A DNA stretch of 64,000 bases from Lichtheimia corymbifera B2541 (GCA_000697475.1 JNEU01000754.1:173973-237972); one strand, 5' to 3'; shown: positions 34,078-46,627, counted from the stretch's first letter. Numbers and translations: made by a program. Notes: generated by a model not told the origin, from the sequence alone.

Positions 34078-34323
34078 ATGGACATTGGGCAACTCGACAA
34101 TCCTTTCAAATCCAAGAAAAAGCATGATGCAAAGGCATCACCGGACCCATATCAAATTGGAGACTATGAAGACCAACAGCCATCTACCACCATCCGAGCT
34201 GAAGAAAAGAAGAGTACCAAGATTGTCAACAAGGTCAAAGATGAGATTCACAAGGCCAAGACCAAAGCTCATAGCTACCACCATCACCATAATGAACAAA
34301 CAAAGGAGGGGGAGGACGAATAG
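34078..34323 (+). CDS. Small lysine-rich protein of unknown function
   Basis: One exon, 81 aa, starting MDIGQLDNPFKSKKKHD. The middle is basic and helical (EEKKSTKIVNKVKDEIHKAK), then SYHHHHNEQTKEGEDE. There is no membrane segment, signal or known motif. The ATG has an ACAACATGG context and a pyrimidine-rich leader, which supports translation. It converges with the FKBP gene (stops 88 bp apart). I do not recognise a family. Confidence 0.5.
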   Translation: MDIGQLDNPFKSKKKHDAKASPDPYQIGDYEDQQPSTTIRAEEKKSTKIVNKVKDEIHKAKTKAHSYHHHHNEQTKEGEDE

Positions 34324-34411
34324 CGTAAATGCATGCACACACACAGGGAGAGAGAAAATACTTGTTATTGGTTTGGGATAATAAATCACGTACAGCTACT
34401 GCATATTCTCT

Positions 34412-35365
34412 CTAATTGACCTTCTTGGACTTTTTGCCTGAGGACGAGGAGGACGAGGAAGTTGACTTGTCAGTGGTAGTCTCCTTCTTTTCAATGACTT
34501 GCTTGCTGGATCCTCCTTTGACAAGAGCAATGATCAATGCCAACACGCATGCACCAGCCAAACCAAGATAGGTGGGATTCTCCAATGCCCTACTCAAAAA
34601 TGGTCAGGTGGGTTGGGAGAATAACATGGCAAAAGCTGAGTTGAGAACTTACTTGGAGATAGTATCCGCGATTCCCTTGTCTTGTGTAATAGCAGGCTTC
34701 TTTTGCATACCGGGACCTTGCTTGATGTCAACCAATTCAACTTCAAATACCAGAGTAGCACCACCAGGGATAGCACTGCCAGCACCTTGAGCACCATAAC
34801 CTTGATTGGGAAAATGATACTCACGGTTAGACGATGCATGATCAAAAAAGCATCACTTCTTACCAAGGGCAGGTGGGATCACCAAACGACGCTTCTCGCC
34901 AATGCACATGCTACACACACGCACATATTAATGATGAATCTATCCATGTCTTCAAGGCTGACAACTTACTTTTTCAAACCCTGATCCCAACCCTTGATAA
35001 CTTGACCAACACCCAAAGTGAACTGCAATGGCTGGTTGCGATCGAGGCTGCTATCGAACTTTTCACCAGTATCAAAGAGAGTGCCCGTGTAATGCATTGA
35101 CAACTTGTCTCTACCCTTTGTGCATAAGATATGATATCAACAACCAAGTCGAGTACATTGCTTCTTACCCATCGCGTGAACGGATTTTACATTCCTCGGC
35201 AGGTACGCGTTTCTTGACACCTAACCTTCATGGTGAATGACAAAGCTAGCAACAAAACGTTCGTTGTATCGAAAGCTTACCGATTTGAAGATCCTTGGGA
35301 GGTTCCTTCAGGCCATAAACCAGAGCAATGAGTTGAAAGACGAATGCAAGTACGAAAAGACGCAT
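34412..35365 (-). CDS. ER FKBP-type peptidyl-prolyl isomerase with C-terminal membrane anchor
   Basis: Six exons: 35365-35281, 35220-35169, 35110-34970, 34910-34864, 34800-34653 and 34589-34412 (216 aa). It speeds cis-trans proline isomerisation during folding in the secretory pathway. A signal peptide ([18 protein letters not shown]) leads to one FKBP domain: [19 protein letters not shown], then [48 protein letters not shown]. The binding-pocket Tyr, Phe, Asp, Val-Ile, Trp and Tyr are all present. A hydrophobic helix ([17 protein letters not shown]) and a Ser/Lys tail ending SKKVN follow. The KKVN end fits a KKxx ER-retrieval signal. Most FKBP2 proteins are soluble, so the anchor is a notable addition. 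Confidence 0.93.
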
Positions 35366-36030
35366 GTCAAAGTGTTGTAACGAGAGAAAGAGACGTGTGA
35401 TTGAACGATTGGGTCCGCCGGCATGAAATATATCACGTAGTTCCCCCGACGTCACGCAGATTGAAAGCTTTCCTTTTTTTAATAAACATCCACATCACCG
35501 AGTATGATTGTCAAATCAGCTCTTGACTTTGGAAGAGAATAGCTCGCTGGCTTATTATATATAATTCGACCAGCATGCTTGTTATTAATAAGTAGTATAT
35601 GCCTTTTGTGATACAATAAAGAGGAGTGGGATGACCTTGAAGAGATCCCTCCATTGAGTTTCAGAAGAGTGCGAGTGATTCAAGTTGACCTTCTCCTACA
35701 TGCAAATGTGATATGGAACCGTTATGGTCATACCTTCATTATTGGACGTCGTTTACATACGTACCTTCCTAATCATCATGTATCTGTGCAACAACCTGTA
35801 AGTATGGGTGTGTAACCATTTCCACCCGGTTCATCACTTTAATTGTAATGCCTTCGACACCATCCATTAGGAAGAACCAGCTCCATCACGCTTACGGCAT
35901 TGGGAAAAAATAAAGGTACCTGTTTCTGAACATTTTCATGATGATGCATGATGTCTTTATGAGAACAAATATACTCGTCATGGTCGACAGCACCATGTGT
36001 GCAAGTTTCATGATGGGGGTGGGCAATCTC
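35366..36030. other. Intergenic, FKBP promoter side
   Basis: No gene is seen. Short minus-strand open stretches near 35839-36104 have no motif and run into the repeat family. Confidence 0.5.
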
Positions 36031-36890
36031 GGGAACTTTCCCGCCCATCCATCGTCTCTCCTATTTTTGGGCCATCCGCATTCAAGGTTCTCAAAATGAA
36101 GCATGCAGTTTTAAAATGAATTCGAAATGGGGAATCCCAAGGTAATGCATACTAATCGGCATTTCATGAATTTGGACCGGTGCGGAATTTCCGCTGGCGC
36201 CGATCATAGTAAATCACTCATTATACCCTCCCATTCAAAATTCTTAAATGAAGTATGATGTCTTTATTATGACAAAGCCGATCAGCGTGTCAATGAACAT
36301 TTTGTGTGAAAGTTTTAGGTTCGAAATAGGCAATCTCAAGGTTATGGGCCGTCTACACTCCATATATACTCGGCCATTCATCATCCGACGCTCCCATTTT
36401 AATTTACACAATGAAGCCTGGGACTTTAATATGAATGGAGTTGATCAGCATGTCGACACCCAGCGCCCTGATCAAGTTTGACGATGGAGGTGGACAATTG
36501 CGGGGGTGTGCACTATGCACCATACTTGCGTCCCGTCCGTCCCTATATTTGGACCGCTCGATTCATAAAACATCATAATGAAGCACATGGTTTTTAAATG
36601 AATGGAGTTGATCAGCAGGACTCAGCGAACCTGCTTACCAAGTTTCAAAATCGAGATGTTGAATCCCAAGGTAATTTATACTAAATGACATTTCATGGAT
36701 TCGGACGGGGTACGGATCTTCCGTCCACCATAGTAAACCCCACATTACACCCTCCCATTCAAAAATTTCAAATGAAGCATGAGTTCCTTATTAAGACAAA
36801 GTTGCTCAGCATACATGAAAGCATTTTCTGATCAACTTTGAGGTTGGAAGTATGCAATCTCAAGATTATGGGTTAGTTTACAGTGTGCAT
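36031..36890. repeat. Interspersed repeat family, module 1 (copy A)
   Basis: Several diverged direct units of about 170-230 bp. Each contains a CCCATTC-(A/T-rich)-ATGAAGCATG core, then TTTATTAAGACAAAGTTGAT, a CAGCATG(T), and a GCAATCTCAAGGTTATGGGC-like end (near 36230-36350, 36390-36500, 36570-36680 and 36750-36880). The same units recur at 61331-62125 in the same orientation. No coding capacity. Confidence 0.8.
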
Positions 36891-36899
36891 GGATTTGCA

Positions 36900-38445
36900 T
36901 GACAGTGCCTGATCTATTTTATTTCCAGCTCTTCCACTCTCACTTTATTTCTCTTCCTCCCATTCTCAATCGTTACCCCATTCAAGTACAACTACCACCT
37001 GCAAACGATTGTCCCCTGCTTCAACCCACCATGGCATGCCGACAACTGTCTTGATCCGATCGTCTTTAACTGCATGGCAACTTTCATGGCGTGTGCACCA
37101 CACTCCAACACCCGTGTTTCTTGACACTACACACTCTCTTGCACTCTCATCCGCCACAACCAATCGTAACAGCGTTCATTTCAGCAGTTGCTATTAGCGT
37201 GCCCTTGAATTTATAGGATAGTGCCTGGCGTATTCAATCTCCAGCTCTTCCCACTTCCGGCTTCTTGCCTCTTCCCCCTCCCATTCTCAACTGTTGCCCC
37301 ATTGAAGTACACCTGCTGCCTGTCAACAATTGTCCTGCTTCAACCCATCATGTCAATCCTACAGTTACCTTGATCCAAAAGCCTTTGACTGAACGGCATG
37401 TGCATGGCGTGTGCACCCCACTAAAATACCCGCTTTCTTGACACTCCACCTTCTCTTGTACAATCCTCAACCACAATCAACATTCATTCCAGCAGCTGCC
37501 ATTAGCAAGGGCTTCAACTCCATTGTCTCAGACAACGTTCAGAGCCTTGTCGCTCTACTACAACACACGCTCTCGTACACTTCTTTGCCGCGGTCAAACG
37601 TAACAGCTGTTGCTATTAGCAAGGTCTTTGCTCCATTTTTTCGAGTTACTTGCAGCAATTTGTTTTGATACACACGGGTTCCAATGGATAGGATGCCATA
37701 TCAGTTATGAAATCCACCGCACTACAAGCCATCTTGACCTGGTTGAGCTGCGATGGAAGGAAATGACCAAGAAAGGATTGACCAACAGCCGGATGGAGGA
37801 AGGAGTATGCCAGCAGCGATCACATGGCTACTTTCAACCAACAGATTGGATTTGATGGAGGGAATGCAATCAAGTGCAATGGATGAGATATTCCTTGGTT
37901 ACTTGGCGTGTTGTCCACAGGAACGGTCACGTGGATACGGCTGAGGATGATGATGGATTGGATGGGATCGACCAAATGGAGATTCTTCGCGAAAGGTGCT
38001 TTACAGCCATGGATGATATTGGATACTCAAGTCAATACATGCAGCAATCATGGATAAAGGATGGTTATGGCGGCAGCAACCAAGAATACAATGACACGAT
38101 TATCCCTGCTTCGTAGCTTATTCAGTTTACAATACTATTCCCTTATCAACTTACTCGATAAACATCACCACTACCATGTGCTATTCTTTGGCTTTCTCAT
38201 TGAGTCCAATATCATATAATCAGTTTATGTGCGCAAAATGTGGGTCACTTGGTTGGTCTCTGGATTAAATGGGGAAACAGAAACTTGAAGGTCGGAAAGC
38301 GAGGTTGGATCATTTACATCATCATATCGAGGTGCTTTTGTTCTTTTTGCTGATAGACCAAAAGCAGAGGTGGGTTCTGGAACGCTTGTATTGCAAGATA
38401 TTAAATCGAGAGTGATGATGCCCAACATAATGCTTGTTATATAAT
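36900..38445 (+). repeat. Interspersed repeat family, module 2 (copy A)
   Basis: It begins with a CTCTTCCACTCTC/CTTCCTCCCATTCTCAA block that is repeated internally (36930-37200 and 37235-37490). It continues through GGAAATGACCAAGAAAGG (about 37760) to a region near 38232-38315 that aligns with 62723-62800. Copy B (62150-62860) is in the same orientation, and copy C (62870-64000) is reversed. Confidence 0.75.
37660..38116 (+). pseudogene. Broken reading frame inside repeat module 2 (copy A)
   Basis: Pieces in different frames match the open copy C: VELRWKEMTKKGLTNSRM, HVDTAEDDDGLDGIDQME and AMDDIGYSSQYMQQ. Frameshifts and stops interrupt it. It is a relic of the repeat-borne gene. Confidence 0.6.
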
Positions 38446-38760
38446 AAGCTTGATTCATTGTAAGCTTTTAATTCAAGAAAGAACGAGCTGTGATATAGTG
38501 TTTCACCAGTACATCACAACTTTGTATAAGAACGAACCACTCTATACGGGCTATTATAGCTGGACCTTTCTATACACTCCATCGTCTCGTGTATCCCAAC
38601 CATCCTCATATGTAAACCAGATCACACAACCACCCCAGAACCTATATAACACATATATTGATTCTCAACGTATCCTATCTTCTACCCCTGTATCTCACTG
38701 CTTTTGGGTCGTTGCCCATGGCATTTGCTGATTTGTAGATGCTAGCTTCTGCTGCTCCTT

Positions 38761-39500
38761 TCATGAACCATGCGGCGTATGCATCAGTAAATGGCTGTAT
38801 GTCTTTTGGTGAAGGTGTGTTGTGGATGCATACGAATCGTTGCTGGCGGCTAAGATACTGAGCTTCCAGCTGGTTATATTAGGTTCACCAATGAATCTCA
38901 AAGTGGTGACTGACTTGTGAGATCGCTGATCATCGTTGCATTTGACACCTTCCTGATCCTTCCTTTTTGCTGACGCCTTCATGCGATGGGATCCATGTCT
39001 CTGATCAAGATCTTTGATTGATTTCTTGATTTTTTCATGTTCTTCTTTGATGCCCAATTTGCTGATGGTGTTGTACTCCAATCGTAAATCACTCAACCAA
39101 TCAGTCAACCTGGTGGCATCACTTGGTCGTGTGCTGTCATTCAACTTCTTCCTGACGATCATCTCCAACACTTGCGTGGCACATAGGCAAAGGAAAATTT
39201 CATTGCACTTGAGGACTTGGGACCGAGGATCATATTTCAATGCACCTGGACGTCGAATTGGTAGTAGTAACCCAAGGTCGGTTGGATCTGGCCCGTATTG
39301 CACAATAGAAAGATCACCAATGTTGTCGCCATATGAATGATAAAACGCTGTGCTTGGATGGTCAATATCAATCATGGATGCCATGTCACCATAAGTATCC
39401 GGGGATGACATATCGGAAAGGTCGGATCTTTCTCTCGCATCTTGGTTGCTCCAAAGGGGATTAAAAGCGTCAAGTTGGAAGAGAGTGAATGTGATATTAT
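38761..39500 (-). CDS. Orphan hypothetical protein next to repeat copy A
   Basis: An open frame of about 245 codons on the minus strand. It has an acidic N-terminus (DLSDMSSPDTYGDMASMIDI), a central helical part (CNEIFLCLCATQVLEMIVRK, then LTDWLSDLRLEYNTISKLG) and a Lys/Asp-rich end. The frame opens without an ATG at 39500. The first ATGs lie near 39410, or an upstream exon is missing, so the 5' end is unresolved. I do not recognise a family. It sits just beyond repeat copy A and may be an element-associated or lineage-specific gene. Confidence 0.4.
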
Positions 39501-39510
39501 GGATATTCAA

Positions 39511-41355
39511 TGATAAAAGGAATAATGTATTCCCTTAAGGAATACATGAGAATGACCTAGAAGTGACTGAAACCGATTAAGTAACCAAAGGAACTATCTG
39601 GAATCCAGTGAAACATCCGACTAGCATTAAGTGTCATGTAACCATTGGTTCCTGCCATGGATCCTTCCCGAAGATTTGTCATCTCTAAGATCATGTAAAA
39701 GCTATAAATAAGGATAGAGTAATAAGAATAAAGAATTATCTTTCAGTTTCAACGTATCTTCGTTGTTATCCATTTTATTGTAACCAAATATCACAGTGAA
39801 GACATTTGCTGACGTCGTTGTAAGAATGATGGCCTACCACTTTCAGATATCGTGATGTATGCAAGATTGATGGCAATAAAGGCTGATTTAGGTGGGCGCT
39901 GTGCAAGTCAAAGAAGGAAAAAGTTGTCGTGTACTTATGTCAGCTACAAAGGAGTCCCATTGAAATGCGCACAATGATAGAAAATAAAGATGAAGATGAA
40001 AAGAGACGAAGATAGAGTACAGTGAGACTCAACAATATGGTGATGATTTTATTTCAATGATTGAGTGCGCTTATTTATATGTTTAATGGATGATGGCGTA
40101 AGGGATGATATTTGGATTGATGTTGACGTGGCTTCCTGATTGAGTATTTGGATAAGTTGGAATACGCAGAGATAGTGGCACCCGTGTGTGGGTGTGACAA
40201 ATGGATCATTTGTGTAAGTTGTGCGTGTAAATGGGCTGTAGTGGCGTAAGAGCCCTTTCTATGATAAAGTCAAAGTCCACATTCATTGTTTGTTACCTCT
40301 TACCCTTATATGTGTGCCATCTCCTTATTGTGTGTGTGAACTACTCGGATGTGTGGATCCTGTACCCGAACATAAGATAGCCTTGAATAAGGTATAGATC
40401 AAACGTTGTATGTATGATAGGAGTGAACGGTGTATATCGGTGCACGACACCCATACTCTTATAAGACTAGGCATCCTTATAATATATAAATAACAGTTAT
40501 ACCTACCTCAAAGGGTCCATCAAGGAACCCAGCCAAATGCCATAATTAGGCACCAATGAGCCCTTCAAGTGATAAAGCAGTAGTTAAGTGAGCTACATAG
40601 AATGAATGAAAATAAAAAGTGAGTACCCTCATTTTGGGATTCACATAAAGACTATCCTTGGGACTTACCAGAGGCCATTGATTGATGACGATATGCATAA
40701 AAGTAGAAAGAAAGGGTGTAAGATAGTGTTGGTGACAACCGCCTTGTGTATATGTGAGTGGGCGTGGGAAGAGGGATATATGATATATATAAAGATAAAG
40801 AGGCAATAAACCTATGATGATAAGATATGCTAATATAGCCAAGAAGGATATGTCAAATCAATAATGGAATATGCTAACATAGCCAAGAAAGATATGGCAA
40901 GTCATGACAGTTTGCCACGCGCGTCATGCTAGCAATCGTTGTATGGGAGGGATCTCCATGGGCGATTGGTGCTTTCCAACCCAATGTCGTTCGTTATGGT
41001 AAGCGTTTGGTGTATATTTAACGGGTGCTGTCACTAGTTGTTGTAGTTGCGATTGCTGATATTGTGTCGACATGGTCCTAAAGAAAAGAGGAGAGGGCGA
41101 TCATGCAGCCTTTCGCTCTTTAAAATGCGGAGCTCATATTCCCAATAACCGCCAATCAACAACACAATTCGCTCTACGATTTACTTTACATCCAAATTCC
41201 TCAATAATGACCTTCCCAATCCCATTCCTTTCTTCATCATCGCCTTCTATAATCATTCAGCTACATTATACAACTTTTTCCATCACCGTACACCTACCTT
41301 CCTCTTTTGGAAATTTTTAGACCTAACTGTTACCTCGCTAAATTTTAAAAACAAG
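39511..41355. other. Long AT-rich intergenic region, no gene recognised
   Basis: About 1.8 kb with frequent stops in all frames. A short direct repeat GATATGCTAA(T/C)ATAGCCAAGAA occurs at about 40826 and 40869. Open stretches near 40546-40842 have no motif. Confidence 0.5.
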
Positions 41356-41427
41356 AGCTGATTAGCGCAGAGGAAGCGCGTTGGGCTCATAACCCAAAGG
41401 CCGGTGGATCGAAACCACCATCAGCTA
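41356..41427 (+). tRNA. Initiator tRNA-Met (CAT)
   Basis: A 72-nt cloverleaf without intron. The acceptor arms AGCTGAT and ATCAGCT pair fully, and the discriminator is A. The first pair is A1-U72, a hallmark of eukaryotic initiator tRNA. The anticodon loop is CTCATAA (anticodon CAT) on a TTGGG/CCCAA stem. The T loop reads ATCGAAA rather than TTCGA, another initiator feature. Internal promoters are TAGCGCAGAGG (A box) and GGATCGAAACC (B box). A TTTTTTATTTG tract at 41461 can end Pol III transcription. The GGG-rich stem that usually precedes the anticodon in initiators is TTGGG here. Confidence 0.95.
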
Positions 41428-41567
41428 AATTAGTCAATTGAATCGAATGATTAGAGAAGCTTTTTTATTTGTTGGTTTTTGTGGGTCACGTGATTTTTGG
41501 ATGTTGTTTTGCATGCAGTCAAGAAATGAGTGGATGTAGAGTTCTATGTTTGATTATTGCTTTGAAC

Positions 41568-42560
41568 TCACTGTAAAGCTTGTCTGAGGGTCATGGGTAG
41601 CAAGGGTGATTTATTTGTATGCCTGACAATCATCCTAACTTTCTTCTCGAGGATATGTGAACATCCTTGTACAATTAAGCTAGCCATCAATCGTGGTACA
41701 CCATAGGAGCCTTGAAACCAAGAGCAAAAAAGTGGACGCTTGAGAATGTATAAGAGATCGAATTTAAGGGAGAAAAAAGAAAACGGCTGACTGGTGGATA
41801 CATCGTACCTATATTCATTCGAGTTGACAGTAGCTATGCAACCAGAAGACCATGGCAACGTCAATCATTTCCTCCAACATACCAAGGAATACGGGCTGTC
41901 GCTTCTATATGACCTTGTTACCATGTCATGTCCTCAAACACAATCAAAGATGGATGTTGTACCTTTGGAGATTTCCCAACCAAAGTTCTTGCAAAAGTCA
42001 TTCTAAAGCACCGCGTAACCAAAAATGTAAAGCGTGTTCTTGGCCCTGTCAATCATCATAAGCATCCCTCTAGGTATGACAACACAATAGTAAACACTAC
42101 ACCTTCAAAGGTTTCATAGCAGAGTAATCCTTTCAAACAAAGCGCCGTCTTGAAGATCCTTGCTTGCCGGTGAATGGATACCCCGAGATAATAGCACCTA
42201 AATAGGCTCCTTGTGAAAACCATCCTGTCAGACAAACCATATGTAATCTACTTTCCAGCATATAACTACCTTGGAGAGAACTTGATGACTCTTGAACTGA
42301 AGGGAATAAAGCTGCATTCAATGTGCATGTCAATGGGAGCCTTCGCCATGAGTCTTGGGACGGCATTTGTCACATTGCTTGTAACGCTTCAAATCGCGCT
42401 TCGATTGCACCAGGCACTATTGAAACAGTGCTTTGTAGCTCGTAAAATAGTTGGTCTGGGGACGTGTCAAGGAAAGACGGCAGCAATTTTTGTTCCTGGC
42501 GGCCCTTGAATATCCCCACTACGCTAGTCGCGTGCATAAAATAGAGGTTTCAGACAGCTT
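41568..42560 (-). pseudogene. Possible decayed sugar-porter (MFS) relic
   Basis: The minus strand near 42135-42260 reads LTGWFSQGAYLGAIISGYP followed by SSRRRFV, like the second helix and the RR-containing loop of sugar porters. Further pieces down the minus strand are hydrophobic but interrupted by stops. Weak; offered as a lead only. Confidence 0.22.
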
Positions 42561-44082
42561 TCCACTGCTTTCATATTTTTGGATCACATGAATGAAGCTG
42601 GGTGACCGAGGTAAGCAGTGATAAGCATGGCTTTATTCTTCATCCACCTTGTTAATCGCCGCAATAAATCAAAATTTCCCACTAGTCATCATTATGAGAT
42701 CACTGATAAGCCAACCAAGATATGGCCATAGTACTTGCTTTTATCCCTAACCACAATCCCTCCCGATCCATTGATAGTCTTAGACAACATCCTATAACAT
42801 CACCGAAATAAACATTATCTTGACCTACAACAATTCGCATGAACTCCTATTGCTGTGCTTCATAGCAAGCTCTATCAATGAATATGCAGCGTTTTTAGGT
42901 ATTGTCATCATTCTCTTTTCCATCTTTTGCTGTCAGATGTAGATATCCAGCAAACGAATATAATAGACCAATGTCGTCTATCGAGAAAAAAGACACCATA
43001 TGCTGGTCATAAACGCTCATAGACATCAGCATTGGCTTTATCTCTCTTTGGCCTGAAAAGTGACGATCATCATGCTACTGGCCTATACAGCTGACGGGGT
43101 GGCACCATGCCCATCCACACATATAGTGAAACCTCGGTAATCTCCCTAACTTGACAACACCAGCAGCAAAGATAGACCTGCATTAATTGCATTAGAAAGG
43201 AGATCTGATTCCCGCCTAATCAAAAGAGTCGATCACTTATCCTGCATGACCGACTTGTTGGTGCCAATTGAGCAGCAGCAGCAGCGATGATGAGTAAATA
43301 GGGTTGGTCTGTGCACAGTCGCGTAGCACCCTCATGGTTTGTTGTCTGCATAAATCATGAGTCTTTTTATTTACCGACATTAGAGAGCAGTAAGGGGTGT
43401 GATCTTTTTGTCCATACAACAGAAATACATCACGTTACAAGCCGTTGATCGATCGGGATTTGCATGTGAATAGAACAATGCAGCGTCGTATTGTGGTGAT
43501 ATGCATGTAGCAATTATCTATTGGATGTGGTGCGACGACGAATCTCGTTTTCCATCTCCTTCTCGCCTCCTCTCCTCGTTTTTCATTTCAGTTTGAGCTA
43601 CAGCCAATGATAGTAACCAACAAAATAGAGAGCACATTATCTTTTATGAACAACAAAAAGAAACTTTTACACAATTTGAAAAGGTGATGGGGGATTATAC
43701 AAAGGATGTGGCCAGCGTGGGATCTAATACAAACAAAAGCCTAATTGGGGTGTGTGTGATGATAATAAAGGGAGACCATTGTACATCTACTCCCACATTA
43801 AGCATGATCTACCTGCATATCAAGAACAAGATGAAAGAATTTTATCGTGCACGGAGAGTGTGTGAGGAATCATTTACTATTTGACACATGTTTAATATAC
43901 ACCTTACCAACACTGGAGTCACGGGAGGAGCGGGGGAGGAGAGAAATAAAGTGAGCGCCCAAATAAGCAAGCGAGGTATAAAATGGATACTTTCCTTTCT
44001 CACCCCCTTATATGTTTGCTGCTACCCCCTTTTCTTTTCTTGCCTGGCAGTCGATTGGCAACGACGCATCTTTCACTCATTC
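42561..44082. other. Intergenic, no gene recognised
   Basis: About 1.5 kb with no coding evidence. The last 150 bp before 44083 are pyrimidine-rich and likely the RapGAP promoter and leader. Confidence 0.5.
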
Positions 44083-46627
44083 ATGGCCGCACCTCCACCT
44101 ACGGTTGAGGAATGTTGCGACTGGGTGTACGAACACTGTGCAACCTTTGACGATCCTGACAACGACGACGGTAATGTACAAGTAGCTCTCGACAGTGTTG
44201 CTATTCTGGTCAACGCTTTGGACGCGCCCGCCAGTGTCGTGTCTCGTCTCAAGGATCGAATCAAGTCGTTGAAACAAAGCGTATCATCATCACCTGATCA
44301 AGTCAAAAAAGTGGTATAGTTACTATATATAATGTGTCCCATCATTGCTGTACTCAATGTCTACTACTACTTTAGGTCAAACACATCCAGGAGATATGTG
44401 ACGAATGTAAATCTCATATTGCAGCAACACCTTCATACATTCAATCGCACCGTGACGAATTTCATATCGAGCAACCAAAGATCCTTCCCAATCGTGCTGT
44501 CGCTGATTATGCTTCCATGTGGCCTGATCAATTGGATAATCGAGCTTATTGGTTCCGACAATACTTTGTGGGCAAGCCGTATATTACACTGGTGGGCATG
44601 GATCAAGATATCATTATATCGATTGTAAGAGAACGTACAAGCAACGGTGGATACAATCATCGAGTCGTGTACAGGGAGAAAAAGGTATGCTTAATGATGA
44701 TGAAGCGAGTGGATAAAAATGTTGACACTGGTTGCAGGCCACTCTCTATAGTATTGTTAGCGAGAACGTTGCCAGAGAAACTGAGACTGAGCTCGAGGTA
44801 CATGGACAGGGCCATCTACTGGATCATGCTACGCTTATTACGGATCCCAAAGGACGACGTCGGCCTTTGCGCAGTATCTCATCCGCCATCATTTCAACAC
44901 AACAACAGCATCCTGCCTCTCCAAGTACACGTACCATGCGTGCTGCAGTCAAGGCCGTCCATTCAACATTGGATATGCGTGATTTTCGTGAAATGTCAGC
45001 ACAGGCTACCATTTTGTCAGGGTTGGAAAAGGATTTATTGAGATTCGATGAAAACGAGATCCCGCGATGCTACAAGTTTGGTGTACTTTCAGTGCATGAT
45101 GGGCAAACAACTGAAGAAGAGTGGTTCGGCAATTCGCAACTATCAGAATCATTGGAACGATTTCTCCACATCATGGGCAAACCCGTTGAACTTTGCGGTT
45201 ATAAAGGATATTCAGCTGGACTGGATACAAAATGTAAGAAAGTAAAGGGATATGCCAAAAAATGAGACTTATGCAAGATATACAGCAGGAGAATCGGGCG
45301 AAATGTCGTTTGCATCGTCATGGCGCGACTGCGAGATCATGTTCCATGTGGCTCCCTTGATGCCGTTGAGAGAAAATGACAAGCAACAAGTTCATCGCAA
45401 GCGATATATCGGCAATGGTATGTATGATGCAGGCGGTGTAAATATGCATGTATGTACAAGGACGCTAATGCAGGCAGTTGTATATAGATATTGTTTGCAT
45501 TGTGTTTGTGGAAGGAAAAACGGCAAAATTCGACCCAGACGTAATACGATCCCAGTTTTTGCATGTTTACATTGTCATTCATCCTGAAGGGAAAAATGCA
45601 TGGAGGTAAGTATGGGGAACATATGGTCATCATCACCGCTTTACTCATAACAGGCATATCTAGGGTTCAAGTAGCAACGAAAAAGAATGTAATGGATTTC
45701 ACTCCTATGCTTTCCAGCCCCTCCATTATCCGCGATGAAGATGAATTACGTGCATTTCTCCTTTTAAAAAGTAAGTAAAAAAGATATTAAACTAGTTGAC
45801 TGACTGGTCTAATGTACCACGTGGTCATGTAGTGATCAACGCGGAGAATGCGGCATTGAAATCCGACAGCTTTACTTTACCCAATCTTCGGGCGAGAGAA
45901 GGAGCTCTCAAGGCACATAGCACCATGGCACATCAATTTTCAGAAACCCGACCTAGATTTGAAGAGGAGGTGAAACGCACAGAACGACCTAAATCCGCTG
46001 GAGCGCAACGTATCTCACGTGGCAGTATGCGCAGCTTACGTTCAGCACTTGTTGATAATCGTCCCATTACGCCTGACTTGCCACCACCACCTGTGCCAGT
46101 ATCATCACGTTCAAGCATGTTGAGGGATTGGAAAAATTTGACCCGTAGAAGAAGTAGTGGTGGACCTACTCTTGCTGGTGGTAACCATAACAACAGCAGC
46201 AGTGGAACCGCGTCTCCTAGCAGCAGTCGTGGACCCTCACCGCTTTTGATGCATTCACAACAACAACGACCCATTTTACTCGAGGATACCAAAGCAACAA
46301 GCTTATCGTCCCCAGCCGAAGGTAGTAGTAGTATAAAAAGGGTGGATGGATGACAAAATCGCCTAATGCAGTAAAGAATGGGAAATAGACAGCGACTCAT
46401 CCGTCCACATTGTTGAACAAGCGAGACACAAGAATATACCACGGACCACAACAGGAGATGAAGGCAACAACAACAACAACACCAGCATCAAATCCAAAGC
46501 ACATCATCTAGTGAATAGCGTCATTGGTCGCCGTAACGTTCCTCCCATTATTCGCTCAAAGACCTTTATGATGGATCACTCGGCAAAGCTGATTCAACAA
46601 GGCACCCATGATCGACATGACAAATGA
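44083..46627 (+). CDS. RapGAP-domain GTPase-activating protein
   Basis: Eight exons: 44083-44313, 44376-44684, 44738-45233, 45286-45417, 45488-45605, 45664-45770, 45833-46321 and 46389-46627 (706 aa). It should switch off a Rap/Rsr1/Rheb-type small GTPase. The RapGAP domain (about residues 300-470) reads YKFGVLSVHDGQTTEEEWFG, LERFLHIMGKPVELCGYKGY, then SAGLDTKSGESG, WRDCEIMFHVAPLMPLREND, QQVHRKRYIGNDIVCIVFVE and FLHVYIVIHPEG. The Asn of IGND (Asn thumb) is kept, but the His three residues before it is Tyr. The C-terminal 230 residues are low-complexity with PPPPPVPVSSRSS and basic pieces. The exon 1 end is ambiguous by one codon (GTG|GTATAG was chosen). The exon 7-8 join (AE|DSDSSVHIVEQ) restores a long open end. 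Confidence 0.88.

Noticed and set aside
36031..36890. Centromere or telomere repeat
   Set aside because: Units are few, diverged and interspersed with genes; no telomeric motif.
45418..45520. RapGAP exon 5 starting at the later acceptor (GGAAG)
   Set aside because: It would delete the conserved DIVCIVFVE strand; the acceptor at 45486-45487 gives the family sequence.
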